Numbered from the stretch's first letter, positions 1 to 10,724 are shown. The stretch is 64,000 nt of DNA from Toxoplasma gondii ME49 (GCF_000006565.2 NC_031472.1:959227-1023226), one strand, 5' to 3'. The notes: generated from the sequence alone by a model not told the origin. Numbers and translations: made by a program.

Positions 1-1402
1 CTCGGTGCTGACACCGGTGTGAATGAGCCTTGTAACAGTCCTTGGAACAACGCTATCGACGCCATTCTCTGGACCTGTGTAGCCCACGACATCCAACAAT
101 TTCTTGAGCATCTGCTGCTGACTCAGTTCCTATATTCCCAGCCCTAACCACAGCTGCATGTGAACCTCAGAGTGGCTGATTATTTGGACGCTATAAGAAA
201 CAAACAACGATGTTTTCTAACAAAGGTCTTTCGCGCAGAATGGCCCTAAGAAAGCTAAAGGCCACGCCCACCCTGGCGGCGAGATTCGTTCGACGACCTT
301 CCTTCGTTGCATGTAGAATTCTTTGTGCGTACTCTTGACACAACTGAGTCTTCATACCAACAGCCAACACAACGCAAGCAAACGACAAAGCGATTCCCGA
401 CGGTGGTAAAACGCACATGAAAAGAGTTCACAGCGTTACAGATTCAACGGTGGACATACTATGACCAAAAAAATAGGGCTGAGACAGGGGCAGAGCTGTA
501 CGGAACCTGTGTTCGCAGAATACCACAAATCCCTGTTTGTCACAGCAACATCGGGCTGCGTCCTCGAGCGTCCTCGTGCCACTTTCGTACCTGCCATGAA
601 TGATTTCTTCTACATTATCGCTGCACCCACAAAAGACAGTCCGAGCATGCGTACCGTTCCTTCGTGCACTCTCTTCTCCCGCGGAAAAAATCTTGCACTG
701 TTTCACGATACGAACCCGGGCTCTGTCCGCCACGTTTCTCCACCTCTTCTTCGCGGCATCCTCACACGCTGCTTCCGTTCCTCTTTCACCCTTTGGCGGA
801 GGCCGCATAGAGCAGCGGCGAACAGCATGCACTATGCCGACCATCGGTACGGGTTTTACCACAAAAAATTAAACAGAGAGGAGTTAAGCGGAAAAAAGGA
901 CAGCAATGCCCGAGAGAACTTGACTGAACAAAGTGAGAGAAACGCTACCGTCGCTCTTCTTTGTTACTTCCTATTGTGCTTGGCGCCGAAACAGTGGCCT
1001 CGCCGGACCTGCCACGAAATCGTCACCGCACCTCCCCCTTCAGGCGACTCAGACTGCCTAGCAAGGACGATCAAGACGCTGCGGGTGGCGCCGCAACGAA
1101 AAAACGTCTTCTGCCATCTGTGCGTCGTCTCCCGGGTCCGAAAGTCGCCATCCCGCTTCTGTCTCAACTGCGTGTCGAAGAGCGCTGGCACGTAACGGAG
1201 AGACGCGGATGTCAACACAGGGTAACAGGATGAGACGTCTCAGTTTTCGCTTCTGCGCAGCCCCGCCAGGTTTCCCTGAACTGCCACCATCCCGCCGCAG
1301 TCGCATCGCGCAACATGCAAATGCTCTTTTCATCGCGGGTTTTGGCTTATTTCCTCTCAAAGCCTCCACGGTTCACGCACGCGCGAACTCTCCGGCATCG
1401 TT
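1..1402. other. 3' flank of the formin gene
   Basis: This stretch lies downstream of the formin stop codon, which is read on the minus strand. It contains open frames on both strands, the longest 244 codons on the plus strand, but none shows splice borders, recognisable domains or a coding-like residue pattern. It probably holds the 3' UTR of the formin plus intergenic DNA. No RNA gene or repeat is seen. Confidence 0.5.
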
Positions 1403-4400
1403 TCAGACAGCGGCGTCTGCCGATTCGCCTCCACCTTTCGTTTGTCTCGCAACTTCTCCACCGTCGGAGATCGCTGCCTCCGAAGGGGAACCAGAACCAT
1501 GAGCTGACGGGGGATTGAGGTCACTACCAAGCGCCGACAGATCAGCTGGCACCTTGCGACCCTGCGTCATTCTCCCGCCGGGCTCCCACCGCCGCGGATG
1601 CCGAGGCACATTCGCCGCAATATACGGATTTGTGGCCTGGCGCTCAATGCTTCCATCCCGGCCTCCTGTGACGCGAGTGCGGACCTTTCGAACGCTGTCT
1701 CCTACCATCGATCTGTCAAAATCCTTCCCTCCTATGTCCAGCCCGCTCCGGCCGGCTTGCGGACTGAACGGACAAGGATGACTCTCTTTCCGGTCTCGCG
1801 CAGACACGTCTGTCTCTCCATCTCTGTTTCGCGCCGCCTCCAACCGCTTTCGCGCTAGATCAACTGCCTTCACTTCTCTCACCAAAGCGTCGAGCCCCGC
1901 CTCCGCGGGGGTCTCTAGAGAGTCTCGCGCGAACGCCAGGTCCTCCAGAGGCGGCGGCGCCTGGTGTTCCGGCGTAGACTGGAATTTTCCGGCAGACAGT
2001 CCCTTGCCGAGCATCTTCAAACCCTTTTCGACTCCTGTCTTTCCTTTCTCCGTCTCCTCCGCCCCTATCGCGCCTTGGCTTCGCCTCCGACCGACTCGAG
2101 TTGAGTTCGTAAGACCCTCAGACCCGTCCTTCGCCTCTGCTCCGACGGAACCTTGGCGCCCAGAAGAAGCCCTCGAGCTTCCAGCCCCCGAGAGGGAAAA
2201 GCTGTGAGAAGCCGCCGTCGACCCGCGACTGTCTCGCTGCTGTCGAGCACCGCTGGGGCCTGCTGTGGAGCTGAGAGACACCTCACAGTAGCCGCCGCCG
2301 CACCTCACCCACTCTTTATCGGCTTCCGAAAGACACGGAACGGATCCAGACGGCTCCGACAGCTCTCCGCCAGAAACTCGAGTAGAGCGCGTGAAGGGCC
2401 GCGAACAACCGTGAGGACTCGTGGTCGGAACTGGAGACACACATAGTGCCGCCTTGTTTCGGGGCACAACCGCAGTCGCCTTGTCCCCCGCGCGGGCCTT
2501 CTGGACAGTCTCCGTCTTGTCTTCTCGCCGCTTCGTCTTCTCGAGCCCCAGTGAGGAGGCCGCGGAGACCAAAAAAGACGCAGCGCTCGAACCCCCCACA
2601 ACCTTGTGAACGTCCTCACTTTTCTGCTCGTGCTTCTCAACACATCTCGCCCGACCGCGGGAACCTGTCTTCGGGCGAGCCTTCGCGAAGGGAAACATGA
2701 ACTCAGCAGAAGTGGAGACATCCGAAGGGACAGGCACAGTAGTGACACCAGAAGAGGTGGGGAGAGTAGAGACACCCGAAGCAACAGGCAGAGGGGACGG
2801 GTCTCGCAGAGAGCGGACTGTGAAGGATGCGTTTGTGGCTGCAGTTGGAGACGGACGAGGGGAAGGCAGTGGAGAGTTTCCGGAGGCGCCTACAGCGGTT
2901 CGGGTCTGATACAACGATGGCACCAAGAGACTCGAATCTGCCCCATCGCACGAGATTTTCTTGGACTTATCCCGCAAGATCCCAGGAAATCTCCCTAACC
3001 CGCGGCCGCCCCGCTTGCATCCTTGATACCTGCCCAAATGTGGGCTTCTGGCTTGCGCCCATGCCGCCATGATGCGGGGCGCAAGGCCTCGCCCTTCTTC
3101 ATCAACGCTCGCCATCAAATTCGCTGCGTCTTCCTCCGCGTCGACCTGCTTCCCTTCGTCTTCCCTCTCTCTCTGGTCTGCCCTCTCCAGGAGGCTCTCC
3201 GGTTCCACCCGGAGGCCTTCGTCGGTCTCCGGACTCAAAGAGGGGGCTGCGGCTGCACCGTCCTCCTGCCCCCCGCTCGCGTTTTCGTCCGCTTCCCCGT
3301 CGTCTCCTGCCTCTGCCCCACACTGTTTTTCTTCCTCGCCCGCCTTCTCTGCAAGGCCCGACGAAGCCGCCTCCGCGGGCGCCTCCTGTCCCTCCGCTGA
3401 CTTCCCGGCCTCAGAGGCGCGGCGGACCCTCGCGACGGACTTGGCCGCGGCACCCGGAGACAGCGGCGACGGCGAGCGAAAGCCGCCGGTCTTCCCGCCG
3501 CTGTGGTTCGCATACGTATTGAATCGCTGGAGAGGAGGTGATGAGTGGAAAGAAGCCCCCACACCGCTGAAGAAGTTTCCCCCCCCTCCGCCAGTCGGAG
3601 ACAGGAGGCCGGGGAAGCGGCTTTGCGTCGCGCTCGACAGCCTCGCGAGGGAAGGGTCGAGGCCCGCGGGCCTCAGAGGAACACCCTGCATGGGTTTCTC
3701 CGAGGAGAGCGAACTGATGGCGGGTGCGCCGATGGTGGTGGCCCGCCGCAAGACGTCGTTCTTCTTTTTTGCCTCGCGCTCGGCCTTCTGGCGGTCGCGG
3801 TCTTTGGCGCCACGGTACTCCTTCGCGATGGCCTCGAAGTGCGAGTAGAACTGTCCGAACCAGCGAAGGGGTTCGGGCCAGACGCAGTCCGCCTTGGTAA
3901 GGCCCATGAGGCCCCTGAGTCGGACCTGGAGGGTTTCCGCGTCCTCCGCCTTCTTCTTCAGCTCGCAGAGACGCGCCTCGCGGCTCTCGATCCACTTCTC
4001 CATCTTGTCTGCAGCGCCGCCGAAGGCGCTGCGTCGGTCGCCGATCTGCTTGGCCCAGGCCCCGAGCTTCTTTTCGATGTCTCCGAACTGAAGCAGGTCC
4101 TTCAAGTCGATAGCCTTCGCGGCGTCGACATCCTGCAACGCGCGCATCTCGTCGCATGCACTCGGGTTCTGCTCCAGCACCGTCTGAACGATGACGCGAA
4201 AGAGGTTCGTCGACCGGTCTTTGCTGGTGCATGCGGCCAGCTGGCCCACGAAGTCTTTCAGTTTGAAGCCGAAGCCCTCCTTGCTGCCGCGGTTCACGCA
4301 GTTCCCCAGCCGGACCACGAGGCCGAGTATGTCCTTGAAGGCGTCGCTCTCCAGAGTCTGCGCAAGGAGCTCGATCGCGCCGCAGTACTGGTCGAGCTTC

Positions 4401-7400
4401 TCCCGCTTGCTCTCGAGCTCTTCGTCCACCGCGCGCCTCTGCAGAAAGAAGTTCAGCTTCTCGCTCCCCAGAGCGACCTGGTTGAGAAGCGTGAAGTACA
4501 GCTGGTCAGCGAGGGGCAACTGCAGCGCGTTCTCCGGGCTCTTCGCCTTCAAAGCTTCGCACGCACTCGGCTCCGGCCAGTACAGAGTGATGTTCTCCGC
4601 CAAGTTCAAGTCGATCGCCAGTGTGGTGGGGTCATCGATCTGCGCCGCGAGAGCCTTGAACTCCTCGACCGTCGACAGCTTGTACTTCTTCAAACAAATT
4701 TCCACGTTTTGCGTCGCCTTCGCGTCCAGCACCCCCGACTTCTTCTTCGGGCCCCCGCCCTCGCCCGCTCCGGTCCCTCCGCTGCTCTTCTTCGCCTTCA
4801 GCTGCAACTCCTTCTCATCGTGGTAAAAGAGGTCGAAGAGCTGGACAAAGTCCAACCGATAGCGAAACGGACGCTTCTGGGAAGCAGACGGAAAAGGGTC
4901 CCCGCTCCTCCCCTCTGCGCCGGCAGCGTCGCCCTCCCTGCGTAGGGACTCTGCCGTCTCGCGCTTCTCGCTCGCGTCCAGCATCATTTCCCGAGGCAAA
5001 TCCTCCGCGGACAGAGACGAAAAAAGACACTGTCCAGTGCTTTGGGCCTCCTTCCCAGCTTCTTTTGCTGCTTCCGGCGCGGCACTCGCAGCAGACTGTC
5101 CAGATTGTGACGCCGCCGAAGGCGTTCTTCCCTCACCCGGTACCGACTTCTTCGCTGAAGCTTCGGAGGCCCCGGGGACCCCATGCGGAGGAGACTCCTC
5201 GCCCTTTGGCTCCTTAATACTCGCCTCCGGAGTGACAGCGCTGCAAATAGCGCCGTCGGTTGGTGCGTCTTCACCTGGTTGACCTGAAGCAACGCAAGAA
5301 GCCGAGAAAGACTCTTCAGACTCTCCTTGAAGCTTTGGCGAGGCTAGAGGGTACCTATCCAGCAGGCCTTCGAAAACTGTCCCCGTGACCTTGTCCTCAG
5401 ACAACGGCGTCCACTGGAGCTTCGTCGCGGCTTTGAATCCAGGAGGAGGCTTGGGTACGTGCTTCTCGGGGATGAGAAACTGCGGCCCCGAAAAAATCGC
5501 CAAGCCCTTCGCCTTCGGGCCTCCTTTCCCTGGCGGCCCTTTCCCGGGCGGTCCTTTCCCTGGAGGCGGACCCTTGCCCCCCGGAGGGCCTCCCTTCTTC
5601 GGCGGCAGGCCTTTTCCTCCAGGGGTTGATCCGGTCCCCGGCGGAGGCCCTGGGGGCGCTCCTTTCTTCGAGGCCGCGTCCTGCGCAGGCGTGCTGGCTG
5701 GGGCCTTCGGGGCCCCTGGAGGAGGCCCGGGGGGCTTCCCTTTCTTCGATCCCGGAGCCACCTTTCCAGGCGCGGTCGCGGCTTCTTTCGGCGTCGCCTT
5801 GGCGCCCAAAGCATGCGCAGAACTCGACTCCCCGGGAGGCCGGCCCGGCGGCTTGCCTTTCCCCGAAGGTTTGGGAGCGGCGGAAGCACCAGAATCACCC
5901 GAAGCACCCGAAGCAGCGTCAGAGGACGGACACGAAGTCGCAGCAGGCGACAGGCTTTTCGAGAGAGAAGAAGGCGACTCGGACGAGCCCAGAGAGTCGT
6001 TCAACACTTCCTCTGTTTGGACGGAAGCGTCGGCTAGACGCTTCGGCGCGGGGGAGGGGACAGTCGAAGCGAGGGCGACGCCCCCCTTCTCAGTCTTCTC
6101 CTCTGCTAGCCCTTGAGCAGACGACTGCGCTTCCCCAGCTCTCTCTGCCGTAGAGAGGAGTGGAGACGCAGGACAGGAGGTAGCGGGACAGGTGCTAAGC
6201 GGGAAGGCCTTCTCGGAAGTCCGCGCGTCGCCCACCGGGGCGGGTCTGGAAGCGTCCGTTTCCTGTGGTTCCCTCACCGCTTTGGACCCGTCAGCGTCGC
6301 TTTTCTCCCCTCCGTCACATGCGCCTTTCACCTCCTGTTCTTGCAAGGCTGTCTTGAGAGTGTCGGAGAGGCTCTCGAGCTGCAGCAGGAGACTATGAAG
6401 CCGAGCTTTCTGCTTGGCTTCTTTCGCAGCCGCCTCGTCTCCCTCTTGCTCCCCAGGAATCCGGGACTTCGACATTGTGCGGTGAACAACAGACATGACG
6501 AACTCGACGATGTTGTCCTTCTCTGCGTCGTTGGCCTCTAAGTGCTTCTCGTCTTCTTTCTCGCCCTGCAGTCCCTCGGACACCCCTCCACGCAACTCTT
6601 CGTTGACCCTGCGAGCAGCTGCACTCTTTGTTCCATGGTTTCCCCTCCTTTCCACGTCCCTTTCTCCCGCGTCTTCCGCCTCAACTCCCGGCGCCCCTCC
6701 TTCGGAAACAACCGTCGACTGGCCGCCGCCGCCACCCTGCACCCCGCGAGTCGGAGGCAGCGCAGAGCCCAAGGGCGAGGTGTCTCCCTGCGCTTGCTCT
6801 GTTCCGGTCTCTGACACGAGCCCGCTGGCGGACGTCCTCGTGCGGAGTACGGAACATGAAAAGAGTCCAGAGCCCCGGCTGTCCCCCTGAGAAGCAGTCG
6901 AGGGAGAGAGGTCGGCAAGCGGGAAGAGAGACAGAGGCTTCCTCGAAACACCTCCCGAGGCCCTGTCTCCTGTTCGCCCCGCCTGTGCTCCTGGAGATCC
7001 CGGTCTCCTGTCGACTCTGCGCGAGAGACGCGAAGGCGTCAGAACAGCATCGGGGGCGGAGGAGCACCTTGAAGGCTCTTCAAAGAAAGCAGGCACCGAC
7101 GCGTTTTTAGGAGAGAAGGCAAAGGAGAAAGCACGCTGGTCGCCCTCGTCTGATTCTTCTCTTTTATCCGTTTCTTCCGAAAGCCTTCCGTCGCCTGTCC
7201 CCTCCGAGAACAGGGACGCCATGTCCACGAGGTGGAGAGGCGAGCTCTTCCTTCCCTCCCGGCGAGGCGCCTCTGGCTTGGGCGCAGTCTCCTCTCGCCT
7301 CCGCGTCTGCTCGAAGGTCTCTTTCTGTCGTTTTTCCGCTAGAAACAAAGATGTGTGCCTCGAGAGAACCTGCAAGGCCTCCTCGTCGCCCTGAAGCGAC

Positions 7401-9952
7401 CAGAGGGCCCGGACAGCGGTCTCCAGCCGGGCGAGACGAGTCGCGTTGTCGCCTTGTCCTTTTGTCTCCTTCGCCTCTTTGAGAGTTTTGTTTACAGCAT
7501 CGTTCAGACGAAAATCCTCAGAAACTGCAGCACCTCTCCAGGCACTTCCTGCGGGCGACTGAGAGGCCCCGGCCTCAGACAAATCGTCCTGCCCGGAAGC
7601 CGACGCGTTTTGGCGCTGTGAGGAGCATTGCGGAGAGCACAAGTCAGACGGAAGAAAAGATGAAGCAGGAAACGACACAGAGGATACAGACCGCGCACGA
7701 TGGAGAGGAGAGGGAGAGAGTGACCGGAGAAGCGACGGACTGACATCGACAAATCGATTGCGCGACGACGCAGAAGAAGAGACAGAGCGAGATGAGACGT
7801 AGGGAGGAGACAAGGAAGGCAAAGCCCCGAGGTCTGCCTTGATCGGGGACTTTCGCAAGAAAGATTCCTTGTCCGTGAAAACGAACGCTTGGGAGTGGGC
7901 CGAGAGAGACGAGGGGGAAGAGACTCCTCGGCGCGTCTCATAGGGCGCGCGCCGGAGCGTCGCGCCTGTGGCCTCCGGGCTCGCTGTCTCTGTCTCTTCT
8001 TTGGCCTCACTCGCAGACTCCTCCCCAAGAGACTGCACACAAGTCGTGTAGGCGAGAGTGCTCCTGCTGAGCGAAGTCTTGTCTCCAGACATCGCCCGAT
8101 CTGTCTGCCCGCCCGCAGACACCGACATGAAGAACGGAGACTCAGGGCTCGCGTCGCGCCCCAAATCTTCCGGGAGCCGCGAGTCCCCAACAGACGAGCA
8201 CACCGAAGCGATAGGATTGCCCTGGCGAGAGGAGACGGGAGACGAGAAGGACCAGAAGGAAGGCGAGACAACGGAGACCGTGTTCTTTTCAGCGGGGTCC
8301 CTTGGGGACGCATGGACCGCACTCGGGGGCAGCTGGCCCTCCTTCAGTTTCCGGTCGGAAACGGGGTCCAGAGGCCCCGTCCCCTGGGCTCCAGACTTCG
8401 TGTCTGGCTCCAGACCGGAACGGCTGCTGCTGAGGCGCCGCCAGAGCTCCCGAGCCTTGCTGAGAGGCGAAGAAGAAAAGGGAGAAGATGAGCGCAGACG
8501 CGCCGGAGACACAGATGGGGAGCCCCGCCAGCTCTGGCGAGAGTGCAGAGCAGGAAGAGACAGCTGTCTTTCCGGGTCCTCAAGGCCGCTGAGGCACTCG
8601 AGGCCTTTGAGCCCGTGGGGTCTCTTGGGAGCACCGGCGGTGCTCGCCTCTTTGCTGGCTTCGGAGGCATGCGGGGAATTCCGACTCCAGGGAGACAAAA
8701 GCCTTGACAGATTGCCGCGCGACAGGTGTCGCGGGTCCTCGCCACGCTGGCTCTCTGCGTTTGACAGCGCCCTCTTTCCGGTCGGCGAGAGCGCATAGAA
8801 ATTGTCCCACGAGGGCGACTGTCGCCTGGTCATCCTGAAGAAGGACGGGGAGCGCATCTTCCTGAATTCGGTCTCAAGGGCGCTCGGCGCCTCGGCCTGG
8901 CCCGAGGGGGAGACCGCCCCTTCGCTTTCGGCATCTCCAACCGAGTGTGGAGACCGTCGGACGCTCGACGAGAACAAGGAAGATGGCGAGATCACAGGAC
9001 GAACAGGAGAGGACAAAAAGCCTGGGGAGGAGGCTTCAGAGGACCGAGGGAACTCCGGGGAACTGGTGCGAGGAGAGGAAGAGACGGGAGAAGAACCTCC
9101 CACACTCGCTTCAAACGACGCAGAGGGATGCCGGAGCTGAAGGCGAGGCTTCTGTAAAGAGGCAGGTCGACAGAAAGCCTGGCTCTGACTTCGCTTTAAC
9201 CCCTGGCGCGTCGACGGCCGAGACGCCTGCGACGAAGTCGCGTTCGCTTCTGCCTTCTCATCCTCCTCGCTGGCTTCCCCAAACAGTCCCGCCTCCCCAG
9301 CCGCCTCGTCCCCGTCTCCCCCCCAGCCCCGCCCTTCCTCGGACTTGTCCCTGCTCGCCCTCTCTTCTTCTCGTCTGGCCTGTCGCCCCTCCGTCCCCGC
9401 CGGCGAGTCTCTGAAAGGCTCTTCGCCACTCTTGCTGGTCGACACCCTGCAGGCTCCAGCTTCTGCGTGCCTCTCTCCAGGGATCCGCTTCCTGCCTCTG
9501 CGTTGCAGCCTAGAGCGCTTCATCGCGGGGCTCGGAGGCGAGGGAAACCGGCTTCCCGAGATGGACGCTCGAGCACCTCGCTGTTCTACATGCTGCGCGC
9601 GATGTGGGGTCTCGGGCTTCGAGAGCAGGCGCGTCCCGCTCCGCGGAGGCGAGGTCTCTCTCCAAGTGTCGGGCGTTCCGTCCTGTCTCTCTCGCCTCGT
9701 GGAGCTACCGCCCTCATTGTCACCTCGCGGCGCGCGCGCCTGCTCGTCGTTCCAGGGTCCCTGCCCCTTGGCGGTCCGGGAGCGCCGCGCGCTGGCTACA
9801 CCTGTGTGCTCGCGACCGTCCCGCTCGCTCGTCGGGCGACAGGGCACGCGCGTCGGCGCTGGCGAAGCGAGGAACGAGCTGAGAGAAGGAGAAACGGGGG
9901 GAGAAAGAGACCGCGCGGAGTCGCTCCTCAGCTCAGATGCAGCGCCTGGCAT
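1403..9952 (-). CDS. FRM3: Formin (FH1-FH2 actin nucleator), probable FRM3
   Basis: Formins nucleate and elongate unbranched actin filaments; FH1 recruits profilin-actin and FH2 caps the barbed end. The frame is intronless. Its first in-frame ATG is at 9952, giving about 2,849 residues; the open frame extends further 5' only from a TTG codon. Residues 1 to about 1,360 are Ser/Pro/Arg/Glu-rich and disordered. FH1 is about 1,365-1,480, made of PPGPPPG-type and GKGPP-type units. FH2 runs from a lasso Trp (LQWTPL, about 1,512) through FRYRLDFVQLFDLF (about 1,695), the hallmark GNCVNRG (about 1,883) and a basic KAEREAKKK end (about 2,065). A disordered tail of nearly 800 residues follows. Toxoplasma is known to have three formins; FRM1 and FRM2 are larger and carry FH2 near the C-terminus, so FRM3 fits best. 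That paralogue assignment is inference. Confidence 0.85.
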   Translation of the reverse strand: MPGAASELRSDSARSLSPPVSPSLSSFLASPAPTRVPCRPTSERDGREHTGVASARRSRTAKGQGPWNDEQARAPRGDNEGGSSTRRERQDGTPDTWRETSPPRSGTRLLSKPETPHRAQHVEQRGARASISGSRFPSPPSPAMKRSRLQRRGRKRIPGERHAEAGACRVSTSKSGEEPFRDSPAGTEGRQARREEERASRDKSEEGRGWGGDGDEAAGEAGLFGEASEEDEKAEANATSSQASRPSTRQGLKRSQSQAFCRPASLQKPRLQLRHPSASFEASVGGSSPVSSSPRTSSPEFPRSSEASSPGFLSSPVRPVISPSSLFSSSVRRSPHSVGDAESEGAVSPSGQAEAPSALETEFRKMRSPSFFRMTRRQSPSWDNFYALSPTGKRALSNAESQRGEDPRHLSRGNLSRLLSPWSRNSPHASEASKEASTAGAPKRPHGLKGLECLSGLEDPERQLSLPALHSRQSWRGSPSVSPARLRSSSPFSSSPLSKARELWRRLSSSRSGLEPDTKSGAQGTGPLDPVSDRKLKEGQLPPSAVHASPRDPAEKNTVSVVSPSFWSFSSPVSSRQGNPIASVCSSVGDSRLPEDLGRDASPESPFFMSVSAGGQTDRAMSGDKTSLSRSTLAYTTCVQSLGEESASEAKEETETASPEATGATLRRAPYETRRGVSSPSSLSAHSQAFVFTDKESFLRKSPIKADLGALPSLSPPYVSSRSVSSSASSRNRFVDVSPSLLRSLSPSPLHRARSVSSVSFPASSFLPSDLCSPQCSSQRQNASASGQDDLSEAGASQSPAGSAWRGAAVSEDFRLNDAVNKTLKEAKETKGQGDNATRLARLETAVRALWSLQGDEEALQVLSRHTSLFLAEKRQKETFEQTRRREETAPKPEAPRREGRKSSPLHLVDMASLFSEGTGDGRLSEETDKREESDEGDQRAFSFAFSPKNASVPAFFEEPSRCSSAPDAVLTPSRLSRRVDRRPGSPGAQAGRTGDRASGGVSRKPLSLFPLADLSPSTASQGDSRGSGLFSCSVLRTRTSASGLVSETGTEQAQGDTSPLGSALPPTRGVQGGGGGQSTVVSEGGAPGVEAEDAGERDVERRGNHGTKSAAARRVNEELRGGVSEGLQGEKEDEKHLEANDAEKDNIVEFVMSVVHRTMSKSRIPGEQEGDEAAAKEAKQKARLHSLLLQLESLSDTLKTALQEQEVKGACDGGEKSDADGSKAVREPQETDASRPAPVGDARTSEKAFPLSTCPATSCPASPLLSTAERAGEAQSSAQGLAEEKTEKGGVALASTVPSPAPKRLADASVQTEEVLNDSLGSSESPSSLSKSLSPAATSCPSSDAASGASGDSGASAAPKPSGKGKPPGRPPGESSSAHALGAKATPKEAATAPGKVAPGSKKGKPPGPPPGAPKAPASTPAQDAASKKGAPPGPPPGTGSTPGGKGLPPKKGGPPGGKGPPPGKGPPGKGPPGKGGPKAKGLAIFSGPQFLIPEKHVPKPPPGFKAATKLQWTPLSEDKVTGTVFEGLLDRYPLASPKLQGESEESFSASCVASGQPGEDAPTDGAICSAVTPEASIKEPKGEESPPHGVPGASEASAKKSVPGEGRTPSAASQSGQSAASAAPEAAKEAGKEAQSTGQCLFSSLSAEDLPREMMLDASEKRETAESLRREGDAAGAEGRSGDPFPSASQKRPFRYRLDFVQLFDLFYHDEKELQLKAKKSSGGTGAGEGGGPKKKSGVLDAKATQNVEICLKKYKLSTVEEFKALAAQIDDPTTLAIDLNLAENITLYWPEPSACEALKAKSPENALQLPLADQLYFTLLNQVALGSEKLNFFLQRRAVDEELESKREKLDQYCGAIELLAQTLESDAFKDILGLVVRLGNCVNRGSKEGFGFKLKDFVGQLAACTSKDRSTNLFRVIVQTVLEQNPSACDEMRALQDVDAAKAIDLKDLLQFGDIEKKLGAWAKQIGDRRSAFGGAADKMEKWIESREARLCELKKKAEDAETLQVRLRGLMGLTKADCVWPEPLRWFGQFYSHFEAIAKEYRGAKDRDRQKAEREAKKKNDVLRRATTIGAPAISSLSSEKPMQGVPLRPAGLDPSLARLSSATQSRFPGLLSPTGGGGGNFFSGVGASFHSSPPLQRFNTYANHSGGKTGGFRSPSPLSPGAAAKSVARVRRASEAGKSAEGQEAPAEAASSGLAEKAGEEEKQCGAEAGDDGEADENASGGQEDGAAAAPSLSPETDEGLRVEPESLLERADQREREDEGKQVDAEEDAANLMASVDEEGRGLAPRIMAAWAQARSPHLGRYQGCKRGGRGLGRFPGILRDKSKKISCDGADSSLLVPSLYQTRTAVGASGNSPLPSPRPSPTAATNASFTVRSLRDPSPLPVASGVSTLPTSSGVTTVPVPSDVSTSAEFMFPFAKARPKTGSRGRARCVEKHEQKSEDVHKVVGGSSAASFLVSAASSLGLEKTKRREDKTETVQKARAGDKATAVVPRNKAALCVSPVPTTSPHGCSRPFTRSTRVSGGELSEPSGSVPCLSEADKEWVRCGGGYCEVSLSSTAGPSGARQQRDSRGSTAASHSFSLSGAGSSRASSGRQGSVGAEAKDGSEGLTNSTRVGRRRSQGAIGAEETEKGKTGVEKGLKMLGKGLSAGKFQSTPEHQAPPPLEDLAFARDSLETPAEAGLDALVREVKAVDLARKRLEAARNRDGETDVSARDRKESHPCPFSPQAGRSGLDIGGKDFDRSMVGDSVRKVRTRVTGGRDGSIERQATNPYIAANVPRHPRRWEPGGRMTQGRKVPADLSALGSDLNPPSAHGSGSPSEAAISDGGEVARQTKGGGESADAAV

Positions 9953-10297
9953 GCTTCTCCAGGCCCGAGAGTGTCCTCTCCCTCTCGCGTGTGAAGCAGG
10001 ACGTGAGTTCCACGGGAGAACATGCAGACAGGACAGAAACTCCCCCGTTCGCAACAAGGGCGATTTCCTCCTCAGAGATACGAGGTTCGCCTGCGGCCGA
10101 CGACAGCGACGAAAGAGGAAGCGGGAAAGAAGAAAGACCCCAACAGCGAGACAGAGAAGAGAAAAACGAAAGCCGACGGAGGGGGACAACGTCCCCGGTC
10201 GCGTAAAGGGGAACGCAGAAGAACCGTGCAAAGGCTGCTTGAACGCAGCCAGTGACCGAGGCGAGGGAGACGAGAGGGAGTCAGACTATCAGAACGA

Positions 10298-10368
10298 GGA
10301 GACAGTCGAAGCGGAAGGGGAGACAGTCGAAGCAGAAGAAGAGACAGTCGAAGCAGAAGAAGAGACAG
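10298..10368. repeat. 21-bp tandem repeat upstream of the formin
   Basis: The word GACAGTCGAAGC starts at 10301, 10322 and 10343, and a partial copy starts at 10364. This is an exact 21-bp period over about 3.3 copies, the last two full copies being nearly identical. It sits about 350 bp upstream of the formin ATG, so it is probably in the 5' UTR or promoter. On the plus strand it would read as a Glu-Thr-Val-Glu-Ala-Glu repeat, but that antisense frame is not considered a gene. Confidence 0.8.
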
Positions 10369-10394
10369 GTTCTTGAACTTAACACACAGAGCGT

Positions 10395-10724
10395 CACGTG
10401 AGACAGGCGGGACGGAGGTTCGCTGGGTCTCGGCAGGTCATGAGGAACGACGTTGAAAGCCTTTTCACCACAAAACTGATAAAAAGGGAGAAGAGAGAGG
10501 AAGGAAAACGGGCAGAATCACCACGTGAGACGCCGCATTCACCCAGATTCGAGTTGAGAGAAGAAGCCCTGTGAAGCGCAAGAAAATCCGGCCAGGGCTC
10601 GGGGATTCTCCCGACAGAAGACGCACGCGAAAGAAGAAATCGAGGCGCCAAACGAGCAGAGCGCATGCGATCTTTTCTTGTTTGCGATGTTTTCGTCTCC
10701 GCGATCTTTCCTCACGTGAGAGAC
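10395..10724. promoter_or_regulatory. Three CACGTGAGA words in the divergent promoter region
   Basis: CACGTGAGAC at 10395, CACGTGAGACG at 10522 and CACGTGAGAGAC at 10713 share CACGTGAGA, all in the same orientation, within 330 bp. The second contains TGAGACG, the WGAGACG heptamer known as a Toxoplasma promoter element (the SAG1-type repeats). The cluster is 0.45-0.8 kb upstream of the formin start, within the region between two divergent genes, so it could serve either. The regulatory role is inferred from clustering and position. Confidence 0.4.

Noticed and set aside
3545..4945. 466-codon plus-strand frame
   Set aside because: It is antisense to the FH2 coding sequence, whose strong GC bias keeps the opposite strand open.
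9953..10231. Upstream extension of the formin frame with a hydrophobic stretch (FSLLCLAVGVFLLSRFLF) as an N-terminal anchor
   Set aside because: The extension begins at a TTG codon and has no ATG before 9952, so the hydrophobic stretch is most likely 5' UTR unless an upstream exon supplies a start.
9345..10376. 343-codon plus-strand frame ending in a Glu-Thr-Val-Glu-Ala repeat
   Set aside because: It is antisense to the formin N-terminus and runs into the 21-bp tandem repeat; no splice or domain support.
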